Positions 7,834 through 17,758 of a stretch of DNA of 64,000 nt are shown one piece after another (position 1 is the stretch's first letter; each line of letters begins with the position of its first letter). The notes beneath the pieces were generated by a model. It had not been told where the DNA came from and searched no databases. It saw only the letters and a list, made by a program, of their open reading frames with translations. The position numbers were made by a program, and so were the translations under genes. This DNA comes from Lacibacter luteus (GTDB lineage Bacteria > Bacteroidota > Bacteroidia > Chitinophagales > Chitinophagaceae). The stretch is from positions 372,001-436,000 of the forward strand of contig NZ_SDHW01000001.1 of NCBI RefSeq assembly GCF_004118265.1, read 5' to 3'.

Positions 7834-10407
7834 TCATCGATCAACTTCTTTTATAACCCTGCCCATCAACGGATCGGTTTGACCATGCTTCCCGGTTTCA
7901 ACCCGGCCTGCATATCTTTTTTCAAATGCTTTATAGCCCTTTACTTTTACCGTAAGATCATACCAATGAAAACTGTCTGCAAGGCTGAATACTTCTGTCT
8001 TTCTGTTTGTCGATTTCGGTATAAGAATTTTCCGCAACTGCTTACCATAAGCCTTATCCTCTACTTCAACTGTGTAATCATGATGTCCCGGGTTTGTAAA
8101 ATGCAATACAATGTTTCCTGTTAACTGATTTGAATTAAATTTTTGCTGTTCATACTGTAACAGTATGTTAAGCTGTGGATCGTTTTTATCGCCTTTAAAC
8201 TCACGGAAAAAACCATTGGGGCCATAAACCTGCAGATGATAGTTGCTCATTTCAAAATCATGCAAAGCCCATTGTCCTTTTAACTGATCGCCAGCACGCA
8301 CTGCATAGGCCCATGTTTTTACAGCTTCATATGCCTCTACTATTCCCTTGTTATAAACAGCATATTTACCGGGAGCATATACATTAAACGGCACACCTGC
8401 TGTAGCTTTTCCAAATACATTGCTTGCTGCATGGAATAAAATTTCAAAACCTTTCTTGTCTTCGCTCAAACTACCATCAACATGCAACTCGTAAGGCAAT
8501 GCGCAGGAATGTCGTGTACCTTCCTCCTGTTGTGGTAACAAAAGCTGATTATGCTTATGCTCTCGTATTTGTGTAAGCTCCTGTTCTGTAAACTGTTTAT
8601 ATGCATCAGGAATTTGTTTATCCTTTGCATTGACAATTTCTTTTACCCACTGCTGTTGCTTTACAAATGCAGGCATGTTCACTTTCTCTCCCTCCCATGA
8701 TCTGAATACAGAAGTAAGATCGCCGGATATTGCCCGCCGCCATTCGCTGATATTGGTTTCTCTGATCTGCTTACCGGTTTTTGCAGAAAGAAATTTTTCA
8801 AGAAACTGCAAGGTGGAAGTAATATCACATACTTCTGAATTAACCCAGCCTCCACGGGTCCATGGCGAAGCAATAACTAGCGGCACACGATAACCTAAAC
8901 CAACAGGGCTTTCTCTTGCATCTTCTTTATCAAGACCGGTGCGTGCAAGCTCCTCTTCAATTGTTACATATTCAACCGAAGTATCAATTCCCTCGGAAAC
9001 CTTACCACTTCGCACATCATTTGGTTTCGGTGCAACAAATGGAGGAACATGATCAAAGTAGCCATCGTTTTCATCATAAGTCAATATAAAAATTGTCTTC
9101 TTCCACACTTCAGGATTTTGTGTAAGTATGTTCAGCACTTCAGATACATACCAGGCTCCATACCAAGGCGAACTCGGATGATCAGAAAAGTTTTGTGGAG
9201 CTGCTAACCACGATACCATTGGGAGTTTACCCTCGGTAACATCTTTTCGAAACTGATGCAGAATGTCACCTTTTGGTAAACGTGTGCTTCGTTGTTCACC
9301 ATTTTCTTCATAACTGAATAGCTCTGTTTGCCTGTAAGACGCATCATTGTTGTTTGTTGTAAATGCTTTTTGATGAATACTTTTTTCAAAAGAAGAAAGC
9401 TGTTCAAAATATTCCGGTTTCCACTTGTTTAATTCTTCCCGGAACTTCAGCAACTGTTCATTTTTTTGCTTTTGCTTTTTTTCAAGCCCGGTTTTTTTGT
9501 TTTGATCGGCTGTTTTGATCTGTTCATCAAGTTCCTCAATCTCCGTTGGCAGCTCTTTCACTCTTCGCTGCAAAAACAAATAATGCTCTTTGTGAAAACG
9601 CACGTTGTATTGGCTGAACCATTCGAGATTGTTATCGGTAAAATTGGAAAGCCATCCATCATCTTCATCATTCAATCCTGTTTCAAGACTAATCTCATTC
9701 TGGTATACTTTCCATGAAATATCATTTTCTTCCAAACGTTCAGGAAATGTTTTCCAGCTTGCTTCCCTGTTATAATAGAGGTCAGAATTACGCACACGTG
9801 CAGTATCGGTTTTCTTTTCCCTTATTGCACCCGACCAAAAGAATGATCTGTTGGCTGTTGTTCCTGTAAGCGATGCACAAAAGTGCTGATCACAAACTGT
9901 AAACGCATCGGCAAGTGCATAATAAAAAGGAATGTCTTGCCTTGTGTAATAGCCCATTGTCATGGGAATATCTTTATACTCCTTTTTCCCCGGTCGTTTT
10001 GCTTCGAGCCATCCGTCGTATTTTCCATTGTTGCGTGCATCTACCTGGTCTTCCCACGAATGTGGCAGTGAGCTCATCCATGTTGCTTTCGTATCTTTTA
10101 TATTCAAACGGAAAGGCGCATAAGTTTGCCCTGCTTTGTTGCTTTGTAACCAAACAGGATTACCGTTTGGTAAACTGATAGCCCTGGGATCATTAAATCC
10201 TCTTACACCTTGCAGTGTGCCAAAACAATGATCAAACGATCTGTTCTCCTGCATCAGGAACACTACATGCTCAGCGTCATAAAATGTACTGCCTGCTTTT
10301 GGGTCTATCGCCAATGCTTTCTGAATAGCGGCAGGTAATTGCGACCATATACCTACTCCACCGGAAACCAATGACATTTTTCTAAGAAAATCTCTTCTGC
10401 TGTTCAT
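7834..10407 (-). CDS. Phosphocholine-specific phospholipase C, Tat-exported
   Basis: The 857-residue protein opens with a twin-arginine signal (MNSRRDFLRKMSLVSGG). The catalytic domain is of the bacterial non-haemolytic PLC/acid-phosphatase-like family: HVVFLMQENRSFDH, the 'FFWSGAIRE' region, DHPSSPWYGAWYVSEVLN and FILTYDENDGYFDHVPPF. Two C-terminal beta-domains (DUF756 type, about 660-855) follow, including HFTNPGHHDYTVEV. Members release phosphocholine from phosphatidylcholine or sphingomyelin outside the cytoplasm. A lysine/glutamate-rich insert at about residues 275-345 reads as coiled coil and makes the protein longer than the Pseudomonas type. It lies downstream of a fecI-fecR-susC-susD set but behind a terminator-like hairpin, so it probably has its own promoter. 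Confidence 0.93.
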   Translation of the reverse strand: MNSRRDFLRKMSLVSGGVGIWSQLPAAIQKALAIDPKAGSTFYDAEHVVFLMQENRSFDHCFGTLQGVRGFNDPRAISLPNGNPVWLQSNKAGQTYAPFRLNIKDTKATWMSSLPHSWEDQVDARNNGKYDGWLEAKRPGKKEYKDIPMTMGYYTRQDIPFYYALADAFTVCDQHFCASLTGTTANRSFFWSGAIREKKTDTARVRNSDLYYNREASWKTFPERLEENDISWKVYQNEISLETGLNDEDDGWLSNFTDNNLEWFSQYNVRFHKEHYLFLQRRVKELPTEIEELDEQIKTADQNKKTGLEKKQKQKNEQLLKFREELNKWKPEYFEQLSSFEKSIHQKAFTTNNNDASYRQTELFSYEENGEQRSTRLPKGDILHQFRKDVTEGKLPMVSWLAAPQNFSDHPSSPWYGAWYVSEVLNILTQNPEVWKKTIFILTYDENDGYFDHVPPFVAPKPNDVRSGKVSEGIDTSVEYVTIEEELARTGLDKEDARESPVGLGYRVPLVIASPWTRGGWVNSEVCDITSTLQFLEKFLSAKTGKQIRETNISEWRRAISGDLTSVFRSWEGEKVNMPAFVKQQQWVKEIVNAKDKQIPDAYKQFTEQELTQIREHKHNQLLLPQQEEGTRHSCALPYELHVDGSLSEDKKGFEILFHAASNVFGKATAGVPFNVYAPGKYAVYNKGIVEAYEAVKTWAYAVRAGDQLKGQWALHDFEMSNYHLQVYGPNGFFREFKGDKNDPQLNILLQYEQQKFNSNQLTGNIVLHFTNPGHHDYTVEVEDKAYGKQLRKILIPKSTNRKTEVFSLADSFHWYDLTVKVKGYKAFEKRYAGRVETGKHGQTDPLMGRVIKEVDR

Positions 10408-10506
10408 AAATGAGTTTACGGGTTTAAAACTTTTGGAAACATAACAACAATCGTTAAAAACTAAAAATTTACGCTGTTTCGTTTATAAAATGTAACAAGA
10501 AAATAA

Positions 10507-10528
10507 CCCGCAGTAAGAATACTGCGGG
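10507..10528 (-). terminator. Terminator downstream of the first susD
   Basis: A 9-bp stem, CCCGCAGTA (10507-10515) with TACTGCGGG (10520-10528), and a 4-base loop. On the minus strand it is followed by TTATTTTCTT. It separates the susD reading frame from the phospholipase C gene. Confidence 0.7.
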
Positions 10529-10593
10529 GCGACTAACTAACTGCTATATGAGAAGCACTTTAATTATAAACTCTGCCGGGATTGGCCTATTCG

Positions 10594-12149
10594 CTAATCT
10601 TTCAGTATCCACATTTTTTCATTCACATTGTCATTGCCTGCATACTGTTGTGTAAGTGCCGTTTGAAGGTTTGCCGAATTGTAGTTCAACTCATTTGATG
10701 GATACAACCAACGTACAGGAAATTGCGTATTGGGAATATTCAGATTAGAAGATGAGTTAAGAACAAAAGTTGGATAACCCGTTCTTCTGTTCTCGTACCA
10801 TGCGTTGTAATTACTTCCCTGCAGAAACCCGGCAAAATATTTTTGCAGGATGATCTGGCCGATCTGTTGATCGGCAGTACCAGTTAATGCAACAGCTGGA
10901 GTTAACGGGTAAGCTGCAATGTATGCATCATCCATTTTCATGTTATGATGATAATCTGCAAGATCGGGAGTGTATTTCACTATAAATCTCATGGCATCCA
11001 TAATGCCGTTTGCATAATAAGTTTGAGCAGTTGTGCCGCTGATCCATCCACGCACTGTTGCTTCTGCAAGTATGAATTGCAGTTGTGCATAACTGAACAC
11101 GCTTACAGGCTCTGCATTCACAAGATTCACATAACGGCTGTTAAAATCAGAATAATCTTTCGATACACGTAACTGTTGCAGACTTGTAAAAGACGCAGAT
11201 GGTTCTGCACCAACATATGCATCCCAATCGGATTGTGTTTTTCCTGCTGCAATTTTTACAGGCGAAGGTTTGGCATAATAAAACAGGCGACGATCCTGCA
11301 AGGTTTTTAACGGCTCAAGCAAAGTAGCCGTTAACATTGCATAGTTCGATTTTACGTTGGGGTTAGAACCTGCCGGTATATCCGACCATGGGTAGTTTTG
11401 TCCTGCAGTAGCATTATATGCTAATGCAAAATTATCAGCATTGGATGCCAGCAACGGCCTTGTAATAACATCATTAAAACGCTGCGCAACTTTCAGTTCG
11501 GCATCAGCTGTTTTTTATACAATTGTAATAATACATGCAATTGAAAACTGTTTGCAAGCCTGCGCCATTTATCGGCCTTTCCTCCGTAGATGGGATCGCC
11601 GTCAAAATCGGAACCTTGTGCAAATAATTGATTCGCCTGGTCAAGTTCATTTAATATTCCCAGGAAAACAGTTTTCTGCGCATCGTATTTTGGCTGTGTA
11701 ATATTATCCGATTCTCCTTTTACTGCATCGGTATAAGGAATATCACCAACCTGCATTGTTGTGTGAAAAAATTGCCAGGCTCTTATAAAATGTCCAAGTG
11801 CTGTATACGATTTTTTCAATCCGTCGTTTGCAGCAAAGCCAATCATGGGAGTTACATTACGAAGTAAGGCAATACGGTTAAATGTTGTACGGCCTAACCT
11901 GTTATACTGGAGATTTTCCTGTCCTTCACCCCATGTTACATATTTGCCCAGCAGGTAAGGTTGCACAAAACCTTTCTGTGTGCTGATATCGCTTCTTGTA
12001 ATACTCAGGATCATGGTTGTTGCCAGCATAGCCGAACTTACTTCTGTAGGCCGGTTTGGATTTGTATTGATCTTATCAAACTTGGTACAGCCTGTAAGCA
12101 ATATCAACAATGAAAGCATGATGAGACTGTATGATTTCATCTTGTTCAT
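10594..12149 (-). pseudogene. SusD/RagB-family lipoprotein, interrupted by a frameshift
   Basis: The 5' part (12149-11493) encodes a lipoprotein signal (MNKMKSYSLIMLSLLILLTGC) and the SusD N-terminal half (PYLLGKYVTWGEG, IRAWQFFHTTMQVGDIPYTDA). It stops after YKKQLMPN. The rest (YKKTADAELKVAQRF..., through YAQLQFILAEATVRGW and YENRRTGYPTF) continues in the -1 frame down to 10594. The switch coincides with six consecutive T at 11511-11516 on the plus strand (A6 in the message). One additional A restores a single frame of just over 500 residues, a normal SusD length. It could be a sequencing error, a real null or phase-variable slippage. SusD proteins bind substrate on the SusC barrel; its partner is directly upstream. 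Confidence 0.85.
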
Positions 12150-12248
12150 AATTCGTTTTTTATTTCAGTTTAAACAGGAGCAGGTTTTTATTAATCTGCA
12201 CTTATTATTTACGCTTCAAAGTCTGCTCCTTTGTAATAATGTTTGTTA

Positions 12249-15200
12249 TCAGAACCCGATCTTTACGTTAAAACCTACTACCCGTTGAGAAGGTGCATTA
12301 AGATTTTCATCGTCAACATCAGGATCAGAAAATTTGAATTTTGTAAGTAACAATACGTTCTGTGCAGTAAGAGCTACAGATAACGTTTTTATACCTGACT
12401 TTCCGAAGAATTTTGCCGGCACACGGTAACCCGCAGAAATTTCACGGAGTTTTACAAATGTTTTCTTCTGTACACCAAAATCGCCGCCACGGAAATTCTG
12501 TGCATAGTCCTGGTAAGAAACCGGAACATCGTTGATTGCATACTTGCGTGTGTCGCTGATGATATTACCGAAGTTGTCGTATGTAACAGAACCTGAAATA
12601 ACTTTTACACCTTTACCTACATAGTTCGTGAGACCATTTACTGTTTCATCATAACGGTATTGGTTATCCGATTCAGGGTTGGTACCGGTATCCCACATTT
12701 TATCGTACACGTAGTTATACATTAAACCACCAATACGTCCATCAATATTCAAACCTGCCATAAACTGACCGAATGTGAAAGTATTGATGAATCCGAAACT
12801 GAAAACAGGATCGGTATAACCATATCTTTTCCTGTAATCACTGTCAACCGGTCTTCCGTTGTTATGAATAACATTACCCTGTGCATCTGTTAACCAGTAA
12901 TAGTCAAGATAATTATCAAGGCGTGCGCCTTTTTTAGTCCAGAGATCTTTTGCCGACAATGTTGAATCGAGGTCAACATAATAGCGATGTTGATTCGACC
13001 AGTTAACGGTACTGTACCATTCAAATTTCTTCTTCTTGATCAGAGAACCGTCTACGGTAATTTCAAATCCCTTACGTACATAGGTTTCTTTTGTATTAAT
13101 GAGAGTTGTATTAAACCCTGATGAAGCCGGGATAGTTGAAGAAACCTGCCTGTTGAAATAATATTTATTGAAATAAGCAACATCCAGATGCAAACGTTTT
13201 TTGAAGAGATAAGCTGATGTTCCCACTTCCCATGTACGGGCAGATGTAGGAAGCAGATCGCCACCAAAAAGATTATCAGGATAACTTGCTGAGTTCATTG
13301 TATTCCACGCCAGCGTTGTTGTTGAATACAGGCGATTAGTTGCATACACTCCAGCCGGCGTTTTGAATGTTGCCCATGAACCTCTGACCTTCCACATATC
13401 AACAAAACGAGGCATTTTAATAAACTCCGACAACACTACACTTGAGCCAATTGAAGGATAGAAATAACTACGACTGTTTTTGGGCTGAGCCGATATCCAA
13501 TCGTTACGACCTGTAAAATCAATGAACAAACCGTTTTTCCAGCCAATAGATGCACGGCTGTATAAACTGTTTTTCTGATAGCTTTGAAAAGCAGGTGTAA
13601 TTGTAGCAGGTTCAACAGAACCATTTAATGAAAAGAAAGTGGGTGATGTTAATCCATTCCTTGTGCTTGCACTCAAGCCTTCATCTACCCAGCGGTAAAT
13701 ATTTGCACCTGCTATGGCATCAATACTGAACTGACCGAGTTTCTTTTCATAGCTCAGCATTACATCATCATCTGTACTCCAACCCCATGTTTTATTAATA
13801 CTGTACCAGCCTCTTGCATTCCAACCACCACGTGTTGAAAAGATATTTGATGTAGGATTGCGCCATGTTTGTGTATTGCTGTATACATCGTAACCAAGAC
13901 GCAGCATTAATTTTAAGTCATTCGTAAACTTGTAATTTGCCGTTACACTCGCATTGATGGTGTTTTGTTCAATACCATTCAGTTTTTCATAAGCAATGAG
14001 GTAAGGATTGTCGTACCATGCATCGTACATCCAGTTCTGTGTTTTGTTGGGAACTTTCCAATAGTTACGGTAATCACGAATGTCGTATTCAGGGCCCGTC
14101 CACATGATCAATTGATAGAGGTAGCCCTGGTTGCCATAACCCGTACCCCATATTTGTGGTGCTTGTCTGCGGCTTACACCCATACGACCTTCAAGGTTAA
14201 ACTTATCACTTGCTTTGATCTCACCACTCAACGTAAAGTTGTACATGTTAAGTTTGGCATTGGGGAACTGGCCTTTGTTGTGAATGTGGTTAAATGAAGC
14301 ACGGAAGCCACCGTTTTGCCCACCTTGCGCTACACTGATATTGTTATTTGTAACAATACCGGTTTGCATAAAATTCTTCAGGTTGTTTTTTCCTAGTGAA
14401 AGCATGGGACGGTTATCTTCAAACTGCATTGTTACCGGATTCCAGTCTCTTGCAGTATTACCTGCATTTAATTTTGGCCCCCACACATAATCATTATCAA
14501 TCTGGCCATATTGTCCACGTCCGTAATTACTTTGTACTTCGGGAATAGCAAGAAAGCCTAATTGAAACATTGTATTGCTGTTGATGTTCACCGAAAGACC
14601 TTTGGCAGATGCTTTCTTGGTTGTTACCATCAATACACCACCGCTTGCACGTGCGCCATATAAAGCCGACGCTGTAGGTCCTTTTAATACGTTGATGCTT
14701 TCAATATCATCTGTAGGAATATCACGGAGTGTCATGTTACCATACGCAACACCATCAACCACAAGTAAGGCGCCTTCTCCTCTCAATTCAACAGTTGGAC
14801 GTGCAAAAAACTCTGTTGAATTTTTGATTACAAGTCCTGACACCTGACCTGTAAGTGAAGTGGCCATATCAACCCCTTTAACTGTTTGTACAGATTCTGC
14901 TTTTACTTTTTGTACAGCATAACCCAATTGTTTCTCTTCCCGTTTGATACCAAGTGCTGTTACAACCACTTCTTCCATATTGGTTTCTTCAGGTTTTAAT
15001 TTCACAGTAATATTCCCCGCTTTTGTTACGGCTATTTCTGTGGTTTGATAACCAATAAAGGAGATAATCAAAACGCCCCCAGCATCTGGAAGTTCGAGCG
15101 AAAAATTTCCACCTGCATCAGTTGATTTACCTAATGCAGATCCTTTTATTTTTACCGAGGCACCAGCTAATGGCTTTCCCTCTTCATCCGTTACTTGTCC

Positions 15201-15680
15201 GTTTACTTCGATTACAGCCGGAGCTGTTGACGGTGATGCAACAGGCGTTTCCACTTTTTTGTGCATTACAGTGATTGCCTTGTTTACAATTTTATAGGTC
15301 AACGGTAAATTTTCAAAACAGATAGCCAATGCTTTTTCCAATGGCGTTTCTTTTACATTGATATTGATCCTGCCAGCCTTGTTCAGTAATTCATCTTCAT
15401 AAAAAAACTGGTAACCGGTTTGTTTATGAATTTGCCGGAAGATTTTTTGCAATGGAGCGTTTTTTTCGGTGAGGGTTACATTTTGTGCAAACCCACCCGC
15501 ACTAAGTTGCAGACAAGCAGTTAATAACAGTACTACTGTAAGATTCATCGCTAACAGTTTTTTTCTCCAGCTGATACGGCTGATGGTTTTACGCCGCAAT
15601 AACATGGAGGTTTGTTTTGATTTATTCCGATAGTGCTCCTGTGCTGGCACTGTCGGAACAAAAAGATCCGTTAAATGCAT
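12249..15680 (-). CDS. SusC/RagA TonB-linked outer-membrane protein with STN signalling domain
   Basis: The 1143-residue protein has a signal sequence after a basic stretch (WRKKLLAMNLTVVLLLTACL, about 38-57). An STN (secretin/TonB short) domain follows (NAPLQKIFRQIHKQTGYQF, about 70-140). Then come a carboxypeptidase-regulatory-like repeat (GQVTDEEGKPLAGASVKIKG), a TonB plug (DMATSLTGQVSGLVI, DIESINVLKGPTASALYGAR) and a long beta-barrel ending in a phenylalanine (VGFNVKIGF). The STN domain is the family signature for signalling through FecR/FecI, which lie just upstream. The start at 15680 puts 25 residues before a second ATG at 15605 (MLLRRKT); either is possible. It pairs with the interrupted SusD. 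The transported substrate is unknown. Confidence 0.93.
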   Translation of the reverse strand: MHLTDLFVPTVPAQEHYRNKSKQTSMLLRRKTISRISWRKKLLAMNLTVVLLLTACLQLSAGGFAQNVTLTEKNAPLQKIFRQIHKQTGYQFFYEDELLNKAGRININVKETPLEKALAICFENLPLTYKIVNKAITVMHKKVETPVASPSTAPAVIEVNGQVTDEEGKPLAGASVKIKGSALGKSTDAGGNFSLELPDAGGVLIISFIGYQTTEIAVTKAGNITVKLKPEETNMEEVVVTALGIKREEKQLGYAVQKVKAESVQTVKGVDMATSLTGQVSGLVIKNSTEFFARPTVELRGEGALLVVDGVAYGNMTLRDIPTDDIESINVLKGPTASALYGARASGGVLMVTTKKASAKGLSVNINSNTMFQLGFLAIPEVQSNYGRGQYGQIDNDYVWGPKLNAGNTARDWNPVTMQFEDNRPMLSLGKNNLKNFMQTGIVTNNNISVAQGGQNGGFRASFNHIHNKGQFPNAKLNMYNFTLSGEIKASDKFNLEGRMGVSRRQAPQIWGTGYGNQGYLYQLIMWTGPEYDIRDYRNYWKVPNKTQNWMYDAWYDNPYLIAYEKLNGIEQNTINASVTANYKFTNDLKLMLRLGYDVYSNTQTWRNPTSNIFSTRGGWNARGWYSINKTWGWSTDDDVMLSYEKKLGQFSIDAIAGANIYRWVDEGLSASTRNGLTSPTFFSLNGSVEPATITPAFQSYQKNSLYSRASIGWKNGLFIDFTGRNDWISAQPKNSRSYFYPSIGSSVVLSEFIKMPRFVDMWKVRGSWATFKTPAGVYATNRLYSTTTLAWNTMNSASYPDNLFGGDLLPTSARTWEVGTSAYLFKKRLHLDVAYFNKYYFNRQVSSTIPASSGFNTTLINTKETYVRKGFEITVDGSLIKKKKFEWYSTVNWSNQHRYYVDLDSTLSAKDLWTKKGARLDNYLDYYWLTDAQGNVIHNNGRPVDSDYRKRYGYTDPVFSFGFINTFTFGQFMAGLNIDGRIGGLMYNYVYDKMWDTGTNPESDNQYRYDETVNGLTNYVGKGVKVISGSVTYDNFGNIISDTRKYAINDVPVSYQDYAQNFRGGDFGVQKKTFVKLREISAGYRVPAKFFGKSGIKTLSVALTAQNVLLLTKFKFSDPDVDDENLNAPSQRVVGFNVKIGF

Positions 15681-15750
15681 AACTTTGGTTTTTGGTTTAA
15701 TGAAAGCAATCTGTCCAAGGATTGTATAATTGAGTTAATCCAAATTTTTT

Positions 15751-15781
15751 CCGCTTCGGGTCGCATCCGGAGCGGTTTTTT
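15751..15781 (+). terminator. Hairpin with T-tract, oriented against the flanking genes
   Basis: CCGCTTCGG (15751-15759) pairs with CCGGAGCGG (15767-15775), with one wobble, and is followed by TTTTTT on the plus strand. Both neighbours (fecR, susC) are on the minus strand, where the stem is followed by A residues instead, so it is not a standard terminator for them. Confidence 0.55.
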
Positions 15782-15803
15782 GTTTTAACCTGTTTCTTTT
15801 TTA

Positions 15804-16964
15804 TTATTCCTGCTTTGCTAATACTGTAATATTCTTTTTTTCTATTTTAAATCTGATTCCTGCACTTTCCATAATCTTCAATACTTCCGACACGTTGTTG
15901 TCCCTGCTCACAATACCTGTAAAATGTTTATCGCCTGGTTTTCCCTGGTAATGCACATCCACATCGTACCATTTTTCAATCTGCCGCATAATATCAGTTA
16001 CCTGCAAGCTGTTGAAGTTGAACCATCCGTTTTTCCAGGCCATTACTTCATCCATATCAATATTGTTTAACACCTTTATGCTCTTTACATGCCCGGGCTT
16101 TAAGGTTGCCTGCTGTCCCGGCTTAATCGCTTTCGGTTCGGTGGAACCGTCAGAAACATTCACGGCTCCTTCAAGTAAAGTCACCCGAAACAATTCTTCA
16201 TCGTCGTAAGTATTTACATTAAAATGTGTTCCCAGCACCAATACTTCCATCTCATTCCGTTTTACTATAAAGGGCATTGATTTATTATGAGCCACTTCAA
16301 AATAGGCTTCACCTGTTATCTCTACTTTTCTTTCGGTGCCGGTAAATGTTGTGGGATAAGTAATGTATGAAGCAACATTTAACCATACCTGTGTTCCATC
16401 GGCAAGAAGCAATTGCATGGGCCTGCTTCCTCTTGGTACAGAAAGTTTGTTGTATTGTACAACTGCAGGCTTTGTGGTGCCGGCGGCATTGTAAGCTATC
16501 TTCCCGTCGTTGAGTTTAGCAACAGTTGCATTACCCTGCGTAGCAAATGCACCTGTTGCAGTGCTGTCAAGAATAATTGTTGTTCCATCGGCAAGCGTTA
16601 AAACTGCTTTATTTCCTGCGGGAGCAGCTATATCTTGTAAAATTTGCGGAGCAACTTCTACTGTAGTGTTATTAGTTCCGGTCGATTTAATTAACAGGTA
16701 CATTCCTCCCATGCACATTACAAGAATGGCAGCCGCAGTTGCTCTAAAGAAAGCTGTTTTATAAAATGGAACAACCTTGCTGTCAGCATCCAGTTCCGCT
16801 CTTGTGCGTTCATAGAGCTGTTGTTTCACAGCTGCCAGATCTTCGTTCATTTCGGCAGAATCATCTAAAGATTCATACCATTTCTCCACCCTTGCTTTTT
16901 GTTCGGGATCAGCCTTGCCATAGAGATAAGTATGCAGTAACTGTATGCCGTTTTTTATTTTCAT
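15804..16964 (-). CDS. FecR-family anti-sigma factor
   Basis: The 386-residue protein has a cytoplasmic N-terminus, one membrane segment (about residues 68-90, AAAILVMCMGGMYLLIK), and a periplasmic FecR domain. The latter is marked by VPRGSRPMQLLLADGTQVWL, ASYITYPTTFTGTERKVEI, GEAYFEVAHN and FNVNTYDDEE. A C-terminal secretin/STN-like half (VTDIMRQIEKWYDVDV to the end) can contact the SusC STN domain. By family it relays occupancy of the outer-membrane transporter to the ECF sigma factor encoded just upstream. Gene order sigma-fecR-susC-susD is the usual Bacteroidota arrangement. Confidence 0.95.
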   Translation of the reverse strand: MKIKNGIQLLHTYLYGKADPEQKARVEKWYESLDDSAEMNEDLAAVKQQLYERTRAELDADSKVVPFYKTAFFRATAAAILVMCMGGMYLLIKSTGTNNTTVEVAPQILQDIAAPAGNKAVLTLADGTTIILDSTATGAFATQGNATVAKLNDGKIAYNAAGTTKPAVVQYNKLSVPRGSRPMQLLLADGTQVWLNVASYITYPTTFTGTERKVEITGEAYFEVAHNKSMPFIVKRNEMEVLVLGTHFNVNTYDDEELFRVTLLEGAVNVSDGSTEPKAIKPGQQATLKPGHVKSIKVLNNIDMDEVMAWKNGWFNFNSLQVTDIMRQIEKWYDVDVHYQGKPGDKHFTGIVSRDNNVSEVLKIMESAGIRFKIEKKNITVLAKQE

Positions 16965-17142
16965 TGCCTTGTTTTAATGACGGAAAGATGCCGGTGCCTG
17001 TGTCCTTCTTTATTAGAATCGCAAAAAACAATCAACAGTACCGGTGTGCATCAAAGTTTTTTTTAAATAATATCAACTCAGAGATGAGCTTTGCTATGTC
17101 TTCTTACCTAAGGTTGAAAAGTGAGGATGAGTTTTTTCCTGC

Positions 17143-17706
17143 TCAGATCATAAACAGGCAAATGGTGGAGTAACGTGCAAGTTTTTCACGTAAACGTTTT
17201 AAAGCGATGGTCAACGTATTTTTTACCGTTTGTTCAGAAAGGTTTAAACGCATGGCTATTTCAGCAACCTGCAAGTGTTCGATACGGCTGAGACGATATA
17301 CCTCACGCATCCGGTCAGGCAAATTGGCCACCTCGTTGTTAACAATCATCTGCAGCTCTTTAAATTCAAGCAACTCTTCTGTTGATACTTCTATGCGTTC
17401 CAATTCTTCAATCGATAATGGTACGGTAATTCCCTTTTTAGCTTTGCGGTAAACCTGGCTGATGATACAATACTTAAGCGCTGTAAAAAGATAAGGAGCA
17501 AGTGTGTTCTCCACTTCAATCTTATGCCTGTTACGCCACAGGCTTACAAAAACTTCCTGCACCACATCCTGTGCATCATCACTATTGCCGAGCCTGTGGA
17601 ATGCTTTTTTATATAACTGTTCCCAATAACGGTTATACAGCAATTCAAAAGCAATCTGTTCATCAGTTGCTAACAGCAGTACTTTGTCTGTCAAACTCTC
17701 CGGCAT
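17143..17706 (-). CDS. ECF sigma-70 factor, FecI-like (Bacteroidetes expansion family)
   Basis: The 187-residue protein has region 2 (FELLYNRYWEQLYKKAFHRL with DDAQDVVQEVFVSLWRNR, about residues 18-60) and region 4 (MREVYRLSRIEHLQVAEIA and LNLSEQTVKNTLTIALKRLR, about 125-175). It would direct RNA polymerase to the susCD promoter when released by the FecR protein encoded 178 bases downstream. A TTTG-N21-TACTTTG promoter-like pair precedes it. Two LacI-like dyads lie 256-324 bp upstream of the start, which would add a sugar-responsive layer. Confidence 0.95.
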   Translation of the reverse strand: MPESLTDKVLLLATDEQIAFELLYNRYWEQLYKKAFHRLGNSDDAQDVVQEVFVSLWRNRHKIEVENTLAPYLFTALKYCIISQVYRKAKKGITVPLSIEELERIEVSTEELLEFKELQMIVNNEVANLPDRMREVYRLSRIEHLQVAEIAMRLNLSEQTVKNTLTIALKRLREKLARYSTICLFMI

Positions 17707-17726
17707 TCAGCAGCAATTAATAGTGC

Positions 17727-17758
17727 CAAAGTAAAATATTTTGATTTGATCAACCAAA
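17727..17758 (-). promoter_or_regulatory. Bacteroidota-type promoter for fecI
   Basis: On the minus strand TTTG (17758-17755) is followed after 21 bases by TACTTTG (17733-17727), close to the TTTG-N19-21-TAnnTTTG consensus but one base short in the -7 element. The fecI ATG lies about 20 bases downstream. Confidence 0.4.

Noticed and set aside
10444-10458. ACAATCGTTA upstream of phospholipase C as a LacI site
   Set aside because: Both arms lack the GCAA/TTGC bases; too weak.
11493-11520. Programmed -1 frameshift in susD at the A6 run
   Set aside because: The run is not in the X XXY YYZ phase, and slipping would need the P-site tRNA to re-pair with TAA; a plain indel is simpler.
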